A stretch of 64,000 bases of DNA from contig NZ_SJSY01000076.1 of assembly GCF_004352915.1 (NCBI RefSeq), forward strand, positions 248,001 to 312,000, given 5' to 3'. The translations under genes were made by a program, and so were the position numbers. The notes under the pieces were generated by a model. It saw only the letters and a program-made list of their open reading frames with translations. It was not told where the DNA came from and searched no databases. Of the stretch, positions 35,816 to 44,226 are shown piece by piece (the stretch's first letter is position 1; every line of letters begins with the position of its first letter). Source of the stretch: Flavobacterium zhairuonense. Lineage in GTDB: Bacteria; Bacteroidota; Bacteroidia; Flavobacteriales; Flavobacteriaceae.

Positions 35816-37330
35816 TTAATGATTATGTCTATAAGGTGTACTTGGTACTTTAGGAATATCGGCTTCAATGCTGTAATCTAATCCTACGTCTGGTAAAGAC
35901 GGGAAATAGTTTTCGCTATTAATTGCCCAGCCCCAATTTACAGGATCGGCTTTTGCCAATTGATCAACCAAACTCATGATTTGTGCTTTTGGTCTTAAGA
36001 AACTTTGTTCAAATGAAAAAGGTTCAAATGTTAAAGCTCCTTTAAAAGCCTGATTGCCTTTGGTATAAGTGTATTGATTAATTTGGTTACCAACACCACT
36101 CAATAACCAGATCATTGATTTATGAATACCAAAAATGAATAAATCATATTGTGTACTTTCATCTTTATGATAACAAGCTTCAATCATTAAAAGAATATAA
36201 GCAAAAACTGCATTACCTAATTGTGAACACAATGCCAGTGCCTGATTGTTTGAAGCTATATAATCGGCTGTTTTAGGATTAGCATCGGTATCATATACAA
36301 AATAGCTGAAGAAATCATCTAAGCCCTGAATGTTACAGAACTTTTGTTGATAATGTCCGCCAAGTGTGTAGGCTTCAAGAAATTTGGCAAAGTGAGCGGG
36401 TTCTTTTCCGGAATCATCATAATCACCTTCCCAAAAAACTACTTTGCCATCAACAATATCCATAGGAACCGGCATTTTATTCTCGCCCCAAATTAAAGTA
36501 TGCTGCTTGTATTTGCTTTTTCCTTCTCCCTGTTCAATGATGCGATGTATAGCTTCAATTGCCGATTTAGCGTCGTGTACGCCAACAAGTCCTTCACTAT
36601 CATCTGTGTTGGCAAATTGAGGATTGTGATCTCTGTCATAATGTACCGTATTCATTGAATTTTGAGAATAATACGGTCTCGGACGATTCGGGTTATCTGG
36701 AGGAAGCAATTGTGGTCTTTGTTCATAAGGTCCAGGGAAATCCTTTTCTATACATTTAATAATCATTTCATATAAAAGTCCAATCGTTTGATATTCAACC
36801 GTATCAAGCAATTGTGCATTTGCATAAGGATCTTTAAACGGCTCAGGACTTTCAATTTGCAAAAATGTAGTCAATTGCTTCAATGACAATTTTGCTGCAT
36901 CAATTTGAAATTCAGGAATATGTCCGTCTAATTGTGTTGGAAATGTTAATACTTTTCCAATTCCCATTAAATCAGGCGCTGTCTGACAAACTGCTTGTTT
37001 CACATTGCATGAAAGTGCCAGATGCAGCATTTCTTCAATAACAACGCTCATAATTAAGGCTGCCGATTTATTCGAATAAACTAATATATCTAGTTTCAGT
37101 TCTTGCGCCAGTTCGTCGATTTCGGCAGCAGTAAGCACACCAGATTGTGAAAGCTGCGCATGAAGTTTAGCATACAGTTTATCCTGATCCTGCGCTCTGT
37201 TTATCGAGTAATAGGTCGATAAATACGTTGGAATTGTAGCGAGCTCCAGTGCAATTGCCTGCTGCATTACATCTTTGATATTCTCTTTTGTTACCGAAGT
37301 AGAAAAGTTAAATAGTTTTTTTGTTTTCAT
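35816..37330 (-). CDS. Ferritin-like protein related to VioB/RebD (iminophenylpyruvate dimer synthase domain)
   Basis: 504 residues. The N-terminal domain has the di-iron or ferritin-like helices QAIALELATIPTYLSTYYSI and SVVIEEMLHLALSCNVKQA with Glu and His ligands, followed by LMGIGKVLTFPTQLDGHIPE, which is typical of the ferritin-like domain found in VioB and RebD. VioB and RebD are larger (about 1000 residues); this is the shorter stand-alone version. It could couple imines made by the neighbouring amine oxidase. It sits 20 nt downstream of that gene and 16 nt upstream of the Cys-rich gene. Confidence 0.8.
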   Translation of the reverse strand: MKTKKLFNFSTSVTKENIKDVMQQAIALELATIPTYLSTYYSINRAQDQDKLYAKLHAQLSQSGVLTAAEIDELAQELKLDILVYSNKSAALIMSVVIEEMLHLALSCNVKQAVCQTAPDLMGIGKVLTFPTQLDGHIPEFQIDAAKLSLKQLTTFLQIESPEPFKDPYANAQLLDTVEYQTIGLLYEMIIKCIEKDFPGPYEQRPQLLPPDNPNRPRPYYSQNSMNTVHYDRDHNPQFANTDDSEGLVGVHDAKSAIEAIHRIIEQGEGKSKYKQHTLIWGENKMPVPMDIVDGKVVFWEGDYDDSGKEPAHFAKFLEAYTLGGHYQQKFCNIQGLDDFFSYFVYDTDANPKTADYIASNNQALALCSQLGNAVFAYILLMIEACYHKDESTQYDLFIFGIHKSMIWLLSGVGNQINQYTYTKGNQAFKGALTFEPFSFEQSFLRPKAQIMSLVDQLAKADPVNWGWAINSENYFPSLPDVGLDYSIEADIPKVPSTPYRHNH

Positions 37331-37350
37331 TTGTTTTTGGTTAAAGTAGA

Positions 37351-39345
37351 TTATTCCGGACTAATAAATGGATAGTATTTTTCGTCAATAATAGGTTCGA
37401 TTCCAAAGAAATCATTCAAAACAGATTCGGCAGTACAAAATGCACCTTCTACCCAAGCCTGATCGTTTGAATAGGTTTCTCCTACAATAAAAATTTCGCT
37501 GTCTGTATTTGGAACGAGCTGAGATGGTTTTCTAATTTTTCTTTGCACATCACCTAAATTATAATGCGATTTATAAGCATGATATCCTGCATTAAAAGGA
37601 GGAAGCGACCAGTCCATATATTTTGTTTCTAAAGGCTCAGGCACATACGAATAATCAGCCTGCGGCCCAAAATGCAATGATGCCAATTGAGAGCGCAGCA
37701 TTTTCACCATTACAGGAGTAGCTTCTCTTGGCCCTTCAAGCGGCTGACAGTCTCTGGATTCAGGAATTTCACGTGTAGCATTTGGTCCAAGTTCTAAGGC
37801 TTTCCAAAATGTTGCATATAGAATATCATCGTAACTAGCCAAAATACCATATACTTTTTTTCCTTTTCCGTCTCTGGCATTATCACCAAAATAAACCACT
37901 TGTCGAATAGGCATATCTGTAATACTTGGCCCAATAGTATCTAATTCGGCTACAGTCGAAATTTGTTTTTCTTGTTTAAAAGTCAAACGTTCCTCGATTG
38001 CGTTTTCTACAGCAGCTATAAAGCTTGCCTTATCGTTAAAAGAATTAACAATGATAGCCGGATTTTTTGCCGATTCTATTTTTTTAAGATAGTTAGAAGG
38101 AAAACCCTCTTTTTTTAATTTCTCAATTCCTTCTTGTGTCAGGAAATAACTTGTTAGTTTAGCAGGATATGTCGGGCTTCCGGCCTCGGTTGTTCTCCAC
38201 CAAGGTGTATCGAAAAACATTCCTATTTTGTATGAAGGTTCCATTAATACAGACTCTAAATACAGCTGTACTTTTTCATGATTCAATACATCTACACCTT
38301 CTGCATCACTATATCTCGATGCCTGCGCCACTAAGTCAATTGCTGCTCTTGGCATAGCCAGAAATGCTGCATCACATTTTTTTCTTTCTGCAAGTGCATC
38401 CGGATCTTTGCGTGTTGCAGTTGTAAAATTTACTCCAGATTTTGTGTGTATAATAGAACGCAACCTAACATTTGGATAATAATTTAGTGTGATTCCTTTT
38501 TGTTTTGCTAATTTTTCAACTTCTTCAAATAAGCTGTCAAATAAGCTTGAATATCCCTTTATTAAAGTTTTATATTCTGTTCCCGGAAGAAATTCATCAT
38601 TGACATTAAATGACTGAGCGCTATTGCTATTTACTACGTTTGAACTATAGCCATTACCATCAGATAAGTAGCTAAATCCTTCTTGGTCAAGCATATCATA
38701 ACCTAAGTTCCAATATCCAATTTCTTTTAGCAAATCTCCTTTTTGGTAGATTGAACTATCTGGCATATCAATATTGATCCTTCCTTCTTCATAAAATTTG
38801 CACCATTCTCTTCGGGTAGTCGGCCCTGATGTTTGTGTGATTGCTACAGATTGTATGGTTGTAAAACCATCATCTGGGGGAGCATCCTGAGCGTAATTGT
38901 TTGCGAAATACGGAGCTGGCTGGTTAGAATTGATATCTGAGATATACATGTTTTTTGAACGCAAAGACATTAATGGATCTGCTGATTCATTAAACGGAAC
39001 TGAATCTTTCTTTAAATCCAATTCTTCAATGGTTTTAGTCACTAAACGGTGTCCCGGTCCTTCAGGAGTTCCATCCCAATATAAATATCTCATACCTCCT
39101 AATTCAAGGTACGAATTGTCTTTGTCATCTTTATAATGCCATGTACAAACACGTGCGCCTGGTTCTCTGGTTCCTGGATTTTTTTTAGAAAAATCATATT
39201 TCCCCCAGTCGTAAAGTTCTAATACATCGCCCTTAACGAGCATTTTTTCGTTTTTGGCGAGTTTAGATTTTCCATCGAGTAACCTCCACGCAGTATAGAG
39301 TCCAGCTGCACCTGCTCCAAAAATAGAGTATGTTTTTTTGCTCAT
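37351..39345 (-). CDS. Flavin-dependent amine/L-amino-acid oxidase
   Basis: 664 residues. FAD-binding SIFGAGAAGLYTAWRLL at the start, LELGGMRYLYWDGTP close after, and at the end IFIVGETYSNDQAWVEGAFC with the typical GE..WVEGA flavin contact. This is the layout of L-amino-acid oxidases and monoamine oxidases. It would convert an amino acid or amine to an imine, the substrate kind used by VioB/RebD-like proteins. The true substrate is unknown. No signal peptide. Confidence 0.88.
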   Translation of the reverse strand: MSKKTYSIFGAGAAGLYTAWRLLDGKSKLAKNEKMLVKGDVLELYDWGKYDFSKKNPGTREPGARVCTWHYKDDKDNSYLELGGMRYLYWDGTPEGPGHRLVTKTIEELDLKKDSVPFNESADPLMSLRSKNMYISDINSNQPAPYFANNYAQDAPPDDGFTTIQSVAITQTSGPTTRREWCKFYEEGRINIDMPDSSIYQKGDLLKEIGYWNLGYDMLDQEGFSYLSDGNGYSSNVVNSNSAQSFNVNDEFLPGTEYKTLIKGYSSLFDSLFEEVEKLAKQKGITLNYYPNVRLRSIIHTKSGVNFTTATRKDPDALAERKKCDAAFLAMPRAAIDLVAQASRYSDAEGVDVLNHEKVQLYLESVLMEPSYKIGMFFDTPWWRTTEAGSPTYPAKLTSYFLTQEGIEKLKKEGFPSNYLKKIESAKNPAIIVNSFNDKASFIAAVENAIEERLTFKQEKQISTVAELDTIGPSITDMPIRQVVYFGDNARDGKGKKVYGILASYDDILYATFWKALELGPNATREIPESRDCQPLEGPREATPVMVKMLRSQLASLHFGPQADYSYVPEPLETKYMDWSLPPFNAGYHAYKSHYNLGDVQRKIRKPSQLVPNTDSEIFIVGETYSNDQAWVEGAFCTAESVLNDFFGIEPIIDEKYYPFISPE

Positions 39346-39388
39346 GATAGTATATTTTTAGATTTTTAGTAGTTTATAGATAGTGGTT

Positions 39389-41107
39389 TTATTCATTTCC
39401 CAGTCTTGCCATTTGCTGTGCCAGATCTTTTTGAGGAATTACAATTTCTACCAAAGTTGGAAGATTTGTTTTTTTCTTAAGTTTAAGAAGTACTTCGTCT
39501 AACTCTGAAACAGTTTCAGCACAGTAAAAGTTTGCTCCAAATGCTTTGGCAAGTGCCTGATAATCCCATTTTGGAAGAATATCAAATGCATCAAACTTAT
39601 GATTCGGGCCTGCTTTAAACGAGTCGATGTCGACATATACCTGCTCAATTGCATATACACCATTACTCATCACGAAGATTACGGAGTTGATGTTGTATTT
39701 TACAAGGGTAGAAAGTGATTGTGCAATCATCATAAAACCACCATCACCGGCTACAGTCCAGGCTTGTTTGCCGCTTCCCAACTGAGCTCCTGAAGTTGCA
39801 CCGGTTTCAAAACCAATACACTGCCACGCAGCCGAAGAAATATAGGCGTTTTGAGATAATCCATAAATATTCGTAGCCACGTACATTGATGAACTTACAC
39901 CAAAAGTCATTACAATATCGTCCAGCATTTTTTGCTTTTGCAGAAATGATGTTGCATGCTCAAAAAAGCGGTTAAATGTTATTACTTCTGGAGTTAAATC
40001 ATATTTCGGATCAGAGTTTGATCGCCATGGTTCCGGGAATCTTGGCTGAGCCGGAGCTATTACTTTTAAAGGATACCCTGAAGCTCTTTTAAATCGTTCT
40101 GTTAATGCTTCTATAAAGTCTTTTAAAGTTACTCCCGAATAGGTAAAATAACCAGCTCTCGTTTCCTGCGTAGTTACCTGAATCATATCCGAAAATTTAT
40201 TTTCTACCAGCCATAAATAATCATCGGTAATGATAGTTCCTAATGATAAAATACAATCTGAGGCTTCAACTATCTTAATAACTTCCGGTATTGAAGCCTG
40301 ATCAGAATAGGTACCAATAAATTTATCGCCTTTCTCATCCAGAACCGTTTTTCCAAGTGAAGTTGTAGTGTACAACATTCCGCTGGCTTTTATAAGTTCT
40401 TCTAATTGCTTTGTTAGTTTGTGTCGCAAGAGCTCTACTCCAGCAAAAATCAAAGGATTTTTTGACTGACTAATTTGTGACCATGCCTGAGAAACAGCAT
40501 TTTCAAGTGCTGCTGGTTCACTTTTTATTATTTCAGGTTCTAGTTTTTTACTGGAAGGTTTTGGGCAAGGTTCGCCCCACACCTCTTTATAACATGCAAT
40601 ATAAACAGGCCTCTGGTGTGTAAGTGCTGCGATAAGTAATTTATCAATTTTTTCAGGTGCGCCTGCAGAAGTGCTTAGTGTCTCGGCTGCAACCGTTACT
40701 CTTTCATAAACTTCCTGATCTGCGTTAAGATTACCTGTAGAGTGATGATAAAGTACATTGTACATACTCCCAATTTTTCGTGCATCGGCTCCGGGTGTTG
40801 CACTAATTACAACAACTGGACTACGTTCTACGTAAGCTCCTGCAATAGCATTTAATGCGCTAAAAGTACTTACTCCGTATTGTAAAGATACGGCAGCTAA
40901 ACCTCTGGTGCGTGCGTAAGCATCTGCCGCGTAAGAAGCATCTAATTCATTTGAAGTTCCAATGGTTTCAATTCCGTCAAAGTATTCCAGAGCTTGTGTA
41001 AAATGTTTTACATAATCCCCCGGAATTTGAAAAACCTCGGTGACATTTAATTGCTTGAGTCGGGTCAGCAGATAATCTGCGACCGTAAATTCTTTGGTAG
41101 GTTTCAT
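39389..41107 (-). CDS. Thiamine-diphosphate 2-oxo-acid decarboxylase (pyruvate/indolepyruvate decarboxylase type)
   Basis: 572 residues from ATG 41107 (MKPTKEFTVADYLLTRLKQL); a longer start at 41164 adds 19 residues that look non-structured. The catalytic Glu is in TSNELDASYAADAYAR, the ThDP motif begins GDGGFMMIAQSLSTLVKYNI and closes with MSNGVYAIEQ, and HH (LYHHSTG) matches the His pair of pyruvate decarboxylases, so this is a decarboxylase rather than acetolactate synthase. It could turn an oxo acid from the amine oxidase into an aldehyde. Confidence 0.9.
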   Translation of the reverse strand: MKPTKEFTVADYLLTRLKQLNVTEVFQIPGDYVKHFTQALEYFDGIETIGTSNELDASYAADAYARTRGLAAVSLQYGVSTFSALNAIAGAYVERSPVVVISATPGADARKIGSMYNVLYHHSTGNLNADQEVYERVTVAAETLSTSAGAPEKIDKLLIAALTHQRPVYIACYKEVWGEPCPKPSSKKLEPEIIKSEPAALENAVSQAWSQISQSKNPLIFAGVELLRHKLTKQLEELIKASGMLYTTTSLGKTVLDEKGDKFIGTYSDQASIPEVIKIVEASDCILSLGTIITDDYLWLVENKFSDMIQVTTQETRAGYFTYSGVTLKDFIEALTERFKRASGYPLKVIAPAQPRFPEPWRSNSDPKYDLTPEVITFNRFFEHATSFLQKQKMLDDIVMTFGVSSSMYVATNIYGLSQNAYISSAAWQCIGFETGATSGAQLGSGKQAWTVAGDGGFMMIAQSLSTLVKYNINSVIFVMSNGVYAIEQVYVDIDSFKAGPNHKFDAFDILPKWDYQALAKAFGANFYCAETVSELDEVLLKLKKKTNLPTLVEIVIPQKDLAQQMARLGNE

Positions 41108-41191
41108 TTTTTGGTTATTAGAATTAGGCGTATTTTTGTTTTCGGAAATAAATCTCTTCAGCAATAAAACTGAAGAGATTTATGTTAGTCT

Positions 41192-42559
41192 TTAAATTTT
41201 GATACGTACCTGCAGACTGCCAATATTATCGGCTAATCCAGCTCCGTATTCAGCATTTAGATCATCGTTGATGCATAACTTCAATGGTCCGCTTTGACCG
41301 GCAGGAGTTGTAACAGGCCCATTTCCAATAAAAAATGGAGCATTATTTCCAACTTGTCCTATAAGGGTACCCATATTTACATTCTGAATAGGATATCCTG
41401 ATTGTGTAACAATAATACCCGGACATCCATTTGCGTTATACAGGTTACCATTATTCGTTTGAGGATCTGCTGTCCATAGACCAGATTCGTAACTTACTGT
41501 TAACGTATTGCCTGGCTGTACTGCAACTCCGGTATTTTGCCATGCCTGATTTGCATTAACCGGAACAAAGGTTTCTACCAGCTGCAGGGTATTAGCATCA
41601 ATATGCAAAAACTGAGTTGGCATACCATTAATCAAAAATTGTAAAACAATATTTTGAATGTATTGTAACTGAGTTGTTCCATTACTTAAATTTTCAACAT
41701 ACCAAGTGGTGTTCATAGAAAGCACTTTTCCAAAAGAAGTTTCAAAGTTTATATTGCTTACTGCACCGCCTTCATTATTTGTACTTACAGTAATACTTGA
41801 ATAGCTGTCAACCGTAATTCCCTGGCTATTCAATGCATTTAATTGCTTTGTCAAATAGGTTGACGGATCAATTATCGTGGGGTCTGTAAACGGTAATTTG
41901 GTTCTGTCTGCAGTTGGAAAAACCGGATTTCCTGTTCCCGAAACAACTGGCCCTCCTGTCATTAAAACTGAAACACCATGAGGTACCGAAATTTGTTTGT
42001 TGTACTGAGTTGCCGGGTTTTGTACAGGAATTGGATTTGAATCCGGAACAAAACCAGGACCATAAGGGCCTTCAACCTGATTTTGTATTACGTGATAGAG
42101 CCAAGTTCCATTCTCTGCATGAATTAAAGTATTTTGAATGGGCTGTGCTCCGTTTGGATCGGGGTTATTTGCTATGTAAACTCTTTGTTCATAAAACAAC
42201 ACACTGCTTGCCTGTGTATATTGTCCTTCTCTATTTGGTGCTCCACCTGCTATAGCCGAAAATGAGATTTCTTCGAAATAAGGAAAGTTTTTAGTGATGT
42301 AGCCATTTGGAGCATCTGTTTGGGGTAAAGGCATAACATTGTAACCTGTAGCATTTGCTCCAGTAGGACTATTCCATGTACCAATAAAATTATTTAAAAT
42401 TCCCAGATTAGAAGTACCAATAACCGGCGGCTGATTCGTTGTTGATACAAGCGGAGTTGTAATGTCTGGAATTACCGCTGGTGGTGCTGTTATCGCCACA
42501 ATTGCTTGTTGAGCGCCATATGGGCATGTTTGCTGTTGTAAGCCATTTAAATTTTCCAT
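41192..42559 (-). CDS. Unknown beta-rich protein, first gene of the MNIO/amine-oxidase operon
   Basis: 455 residues. A Pro/Ala-rich N-terminus (TAPPAVIPDITTPLVST) leads into LGILNNFIGTWNSPTG; an xGTWxG-like motif is typical of lipocalin or nitrobindin-type beta-barrels that bind haem or fatty acids, and a second similar barrel-like part may follow at ~250 (SKVLSMNTTWYVENLSNG region). No signal peptide, Cys only near the start (TCPYG) and in NGCPG and LKLCINDD. Family not recognised; the lipocalin-like reading is tentative. It precedes the ThDP enzyme by 84 nt. Confidence 0.6.
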   Translation of the reverse strand: MENLNGLQQQTCPYGAQQAIVAITAPPAVIPDITTPLVSTTNQPPVIGTSNLGILNNFIGTWNSPTGANATGYNVMPLPQTDAPNGYITKNFPYFEEISFSAIAGGAPNREGQYTQASSVLFYEQRVYIANNPDPNGAQPIQNTLIHAENGTWLYHVIQNQVEGPYGPGFVPDSNPIPVQNPATQYNKQISVPHGVSVLMTGGPVVSGTGNPVFPTADRTKLPFTDPTIIDPSTYLTKQLNALNSQGITVDSYSSITVSTNNEGGAVSNINFETSFGKVLSMNTTWYVENLSNGTTQLQYIQNIVLQFLINGMPTQFLHIDANTLQLVETFVPVNANQAWQNTGVAVQPGNTLTVSYESGLWTADPQTNNGNLYNANGCPGIIVTQSGYPIQNVNMGTLIGQVGNNAPFFIGNGPVTTPAGQSGPLKLCINDDLNAEYGAGLADNIGSLQVRIKI

Positions 42560-42838
42560 TTTGTTATATATTTTGGTCCTTTTCAGGTTAGTTACGTCTC
42601 GTTTTGGAAAGTGATTCTAAGGCACATTGACGCATGCATCTTATCTTATTTCTATAATAAAATTAGTACAAAGCTTAGTTCAAATTAAAAAAGGTATGAG
42701 TATAGAATTTTTATCCTTGAAGCCATCTGGATCGTAAGCCACATATTGATCATTATCAGGTTTTTCCATTTATGACTTTTGAAACTACATTCTCGACACT
42801 TATATTGTCGGAATAAGGATTGACTCCATAACTACAAA
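42560..42838. other. AT-rich upstream region of the MNIO operon
   Basis: Should hold the operon promoter on the minus strand, but no complete -33/-7 pair is evident. A further stretch (43015-43115) can be read as YENIPNEKMQDGVYTFSATK to a stop, without start or family. Confidence 0.35.
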
Positions 42839-42886
42839 TTACTTTCTTACTTTCTTACTTTCTTACTTTCTTACTTTCTTACTTTC
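42839..42886. repeat. Six perfect tandem copies of TTACTTTC
   Basis: An 8-bp unit repeated six times without error, 280-327 nt upstream of the first gene of the MNIO operon. Such perfect short repeats change length by slippage; a change here could alter upstream regulatory spacing. Confidence 0.95.
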
Positions 42887-43238
42887 AAAACAAAAATAAA
42901 ACACTGCAAATTAGCTATTTAAAATATAAATCAAACAGGTATATTTACCTATTCTCAAGCAAAATAATTAACTAAATCAAAAAATTTCGCCTTGTATTTA
43001 TTACTATTTTTTTTATGAAAATATTCCCAATGAAAAAATGCAGGATGGAGTTTATACCTTTTCTGCGACCAAAAGTTTAGGCAGTATTGATCAGAAAGTG
43101 CAAAAAAGAAGGACATAATGCCTAAAATTTCTGGATGGCAGCTAAGTTTATGATGCCAAATTTTTATGGCATGAAAAATACAATGAGAACATTCACATTA
43201 GGCTTTAAGATTCTGTCCATTTTATCTAATTTTTTAAC

Positions 43239-43443
43239 ATGAATTACGAAGAGATAAAACGCCATTTCGAGAACAATCCTCCATCAGGTGAGGTAAAATA
43301 GACGAAGTGGGCAAAGATTGCCGAAACGCCAGCTGTTTCTAAAAAGTCGCGATATTGCATCTGAAACTATAACGGTACTATGGACCGCTGCCCACATGGG
43401 GCATTTGAGGAATCTTTATCTTCTGATGAAGAAAACTCCCTAA
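43239..43443 (+). pseudogene. Broken gene resembling DUF6965-type small proteins
   Basis: Begins MNYEEIKRHFENNPPSGEV, hits a stop, continues as TKWAKIAETPAVSKKS, another stop, NYNGTMDRCP, and after a frameshift HMGHLRNLYLLMKKTP. Stitched together this looks like a ~70-residue protein of the DUF6965 kind. Several stops and shifts make it a pseudogene. Confidence 0.5.
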
Positions 43444-43444
43444 C

Positions 43445-43654
43445 ACGATTATCCGTCCTTCATGGCTAACCAATAAAAATGAAATCGAATTTGAAACTAC
43501 ACAAAAGGGAGAGCCTTTTCTTGGTACTGAAGTTGCGAGAAAGGCGGTTGCCAAATGTATTTCTGATATAATTGAAAATCCTGAAAAAGATGTAAATGCT
43601 AGTGTAGGTCTTAATAAACCAGACGTGTATGGAAATAAACCCGATTTTTATTAA
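43445..43654 (+). pseudogene. C-terminal fragment of an NAD(P)H-binding (NmrA/SDR-like) oxidoreductase
   Basis: An open stretch of 69 codons without its own start: TIIRPSWLTNKNEIEFETTQ, then KGEPFLGTEVARKAVAKCIS and SVGLNKPDVYGNKPDFY-stop. This is the typical end of atypical SDR proteins with the IIRPxWLT motif. The N-terminal two thirds are missing; it abuts the DUF6965-like remnant. Confidence 0.75.
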
Positions 43655-43705
43655 TTTAAAATGGAAAAACAAAAAACAGTAATACTTATAAAGGAAATAA
43701 ATCAA

Positions 43706-43891
43706 TTTTAACGTTTAACCCTTACTGTACATACAAACCGCTCTAGAATTAAAATTTAAAATAATTATCATGAAAATTGAGAGAAAATAGTACAATTTCT
43801 TTAAATCGTTCAGTAAGCACTTAAGGAGACAACTAGCAAATAGTTGTCTCTTTTTTTATGCCCGAATGTGTAGATTTTTCAAGCCTTCACA
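43706..43891 (+). repeat. Intergenic repeat, type B, copy 2 (right border of the MNIO cassette)
   Basis: Matches 33166-33381: TTTAACCCTTACTGTACATA, ACAAACCGCTCTAGAATTAA, AATTTCTTTAAATC, then the terminator and ATTTTTCAAGCCTTCACAG. It lacks ~30 nt containing the internal hairpin. Same orientation as copy 1, so the 33.4-43.7 kb block is flanked by direct repeats. Confidence 0.85.
43825..43857 (+). terminator. Terminator in repeat B copy 2
   Basis: GAGACAACTA and TAGTTGTCTC, perfect 10 bp, loop GCAAA, then seven T. Confidence 0.85.
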
Positions 43892-43953
43892 GCCTAATAT
43901 TTGTGGTTCGATTTTTTTACAAGAAATTCTTGGTCTGTTTGAAATAAACAGTC

Positions 43954-44190
43954 TTAAAGTGGCGCTATTAGAGATTTAATCGAAGCTGAACAATGGTTCG
44001 AAATCCCGTTAAGGATATCGTTTTTTTTCTCTTTCCCTTTATCGTAATTTTTTGATACTGAATATAATTATTTTAAATTAATATTAGCTTTCTTCTCATC
44101 TACCTGAATGCCGTTCTTAGAAAGAATAGTTACAGCTCCTTCTACTGAAACATACTTTGATCCTTTAAAAAAATAAAGCTTCAGATATAC
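43954..44190 (-). pseudogene. Remnant C2 of the small repeated ORF family
   Basis: Minus strand: KGSKYVSVEGAVTILSKNG, IQVDEKKANINLK-stop, LYSVSKNYDKGKEKKNDILN, GISNHCSASIKSLIAPL-stop. One in-frame stop breaks it. This is the longest of three copies and shows a helical ~70-residue protein. The parent family is not named here; I believe small proteins like it occur scattered in Flavobacterium genomes. Confidence 0.6.
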
Positions 44191-44206
44191 TCCGAAGCTT
44201 TTTTTC
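44175..44206 (-). terminator. Bidirectional terminator after the C39 ABC transporter gene
   Basis: AAGCTTC and GAAGCTT pair around an 11-nt loop with T-runs on both sides (TATTTTTTT on the minus strand). It begins 21 nt past the transporter stop. Confidence 0.75.
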
Positions 44207-44226
44207 TTTTATATACTTACTTCAAA

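Noticed and set aside
39389..41107. Acetolactate synthase
   Set aside because: The His-His pair in LYHHSTG and the overall order fit pyruvate/indolepyruvate-type decarboxylases.
42839..42886. CRISPR array
   Set aside because: The 8-bp units are contiguous without spacers and no cas genes are present.
43015..43115. Short reading frame YENIPNEKMQDGVYTFSATK
   Set aside because: No start, no family and no support beyond being open; left unannotated.
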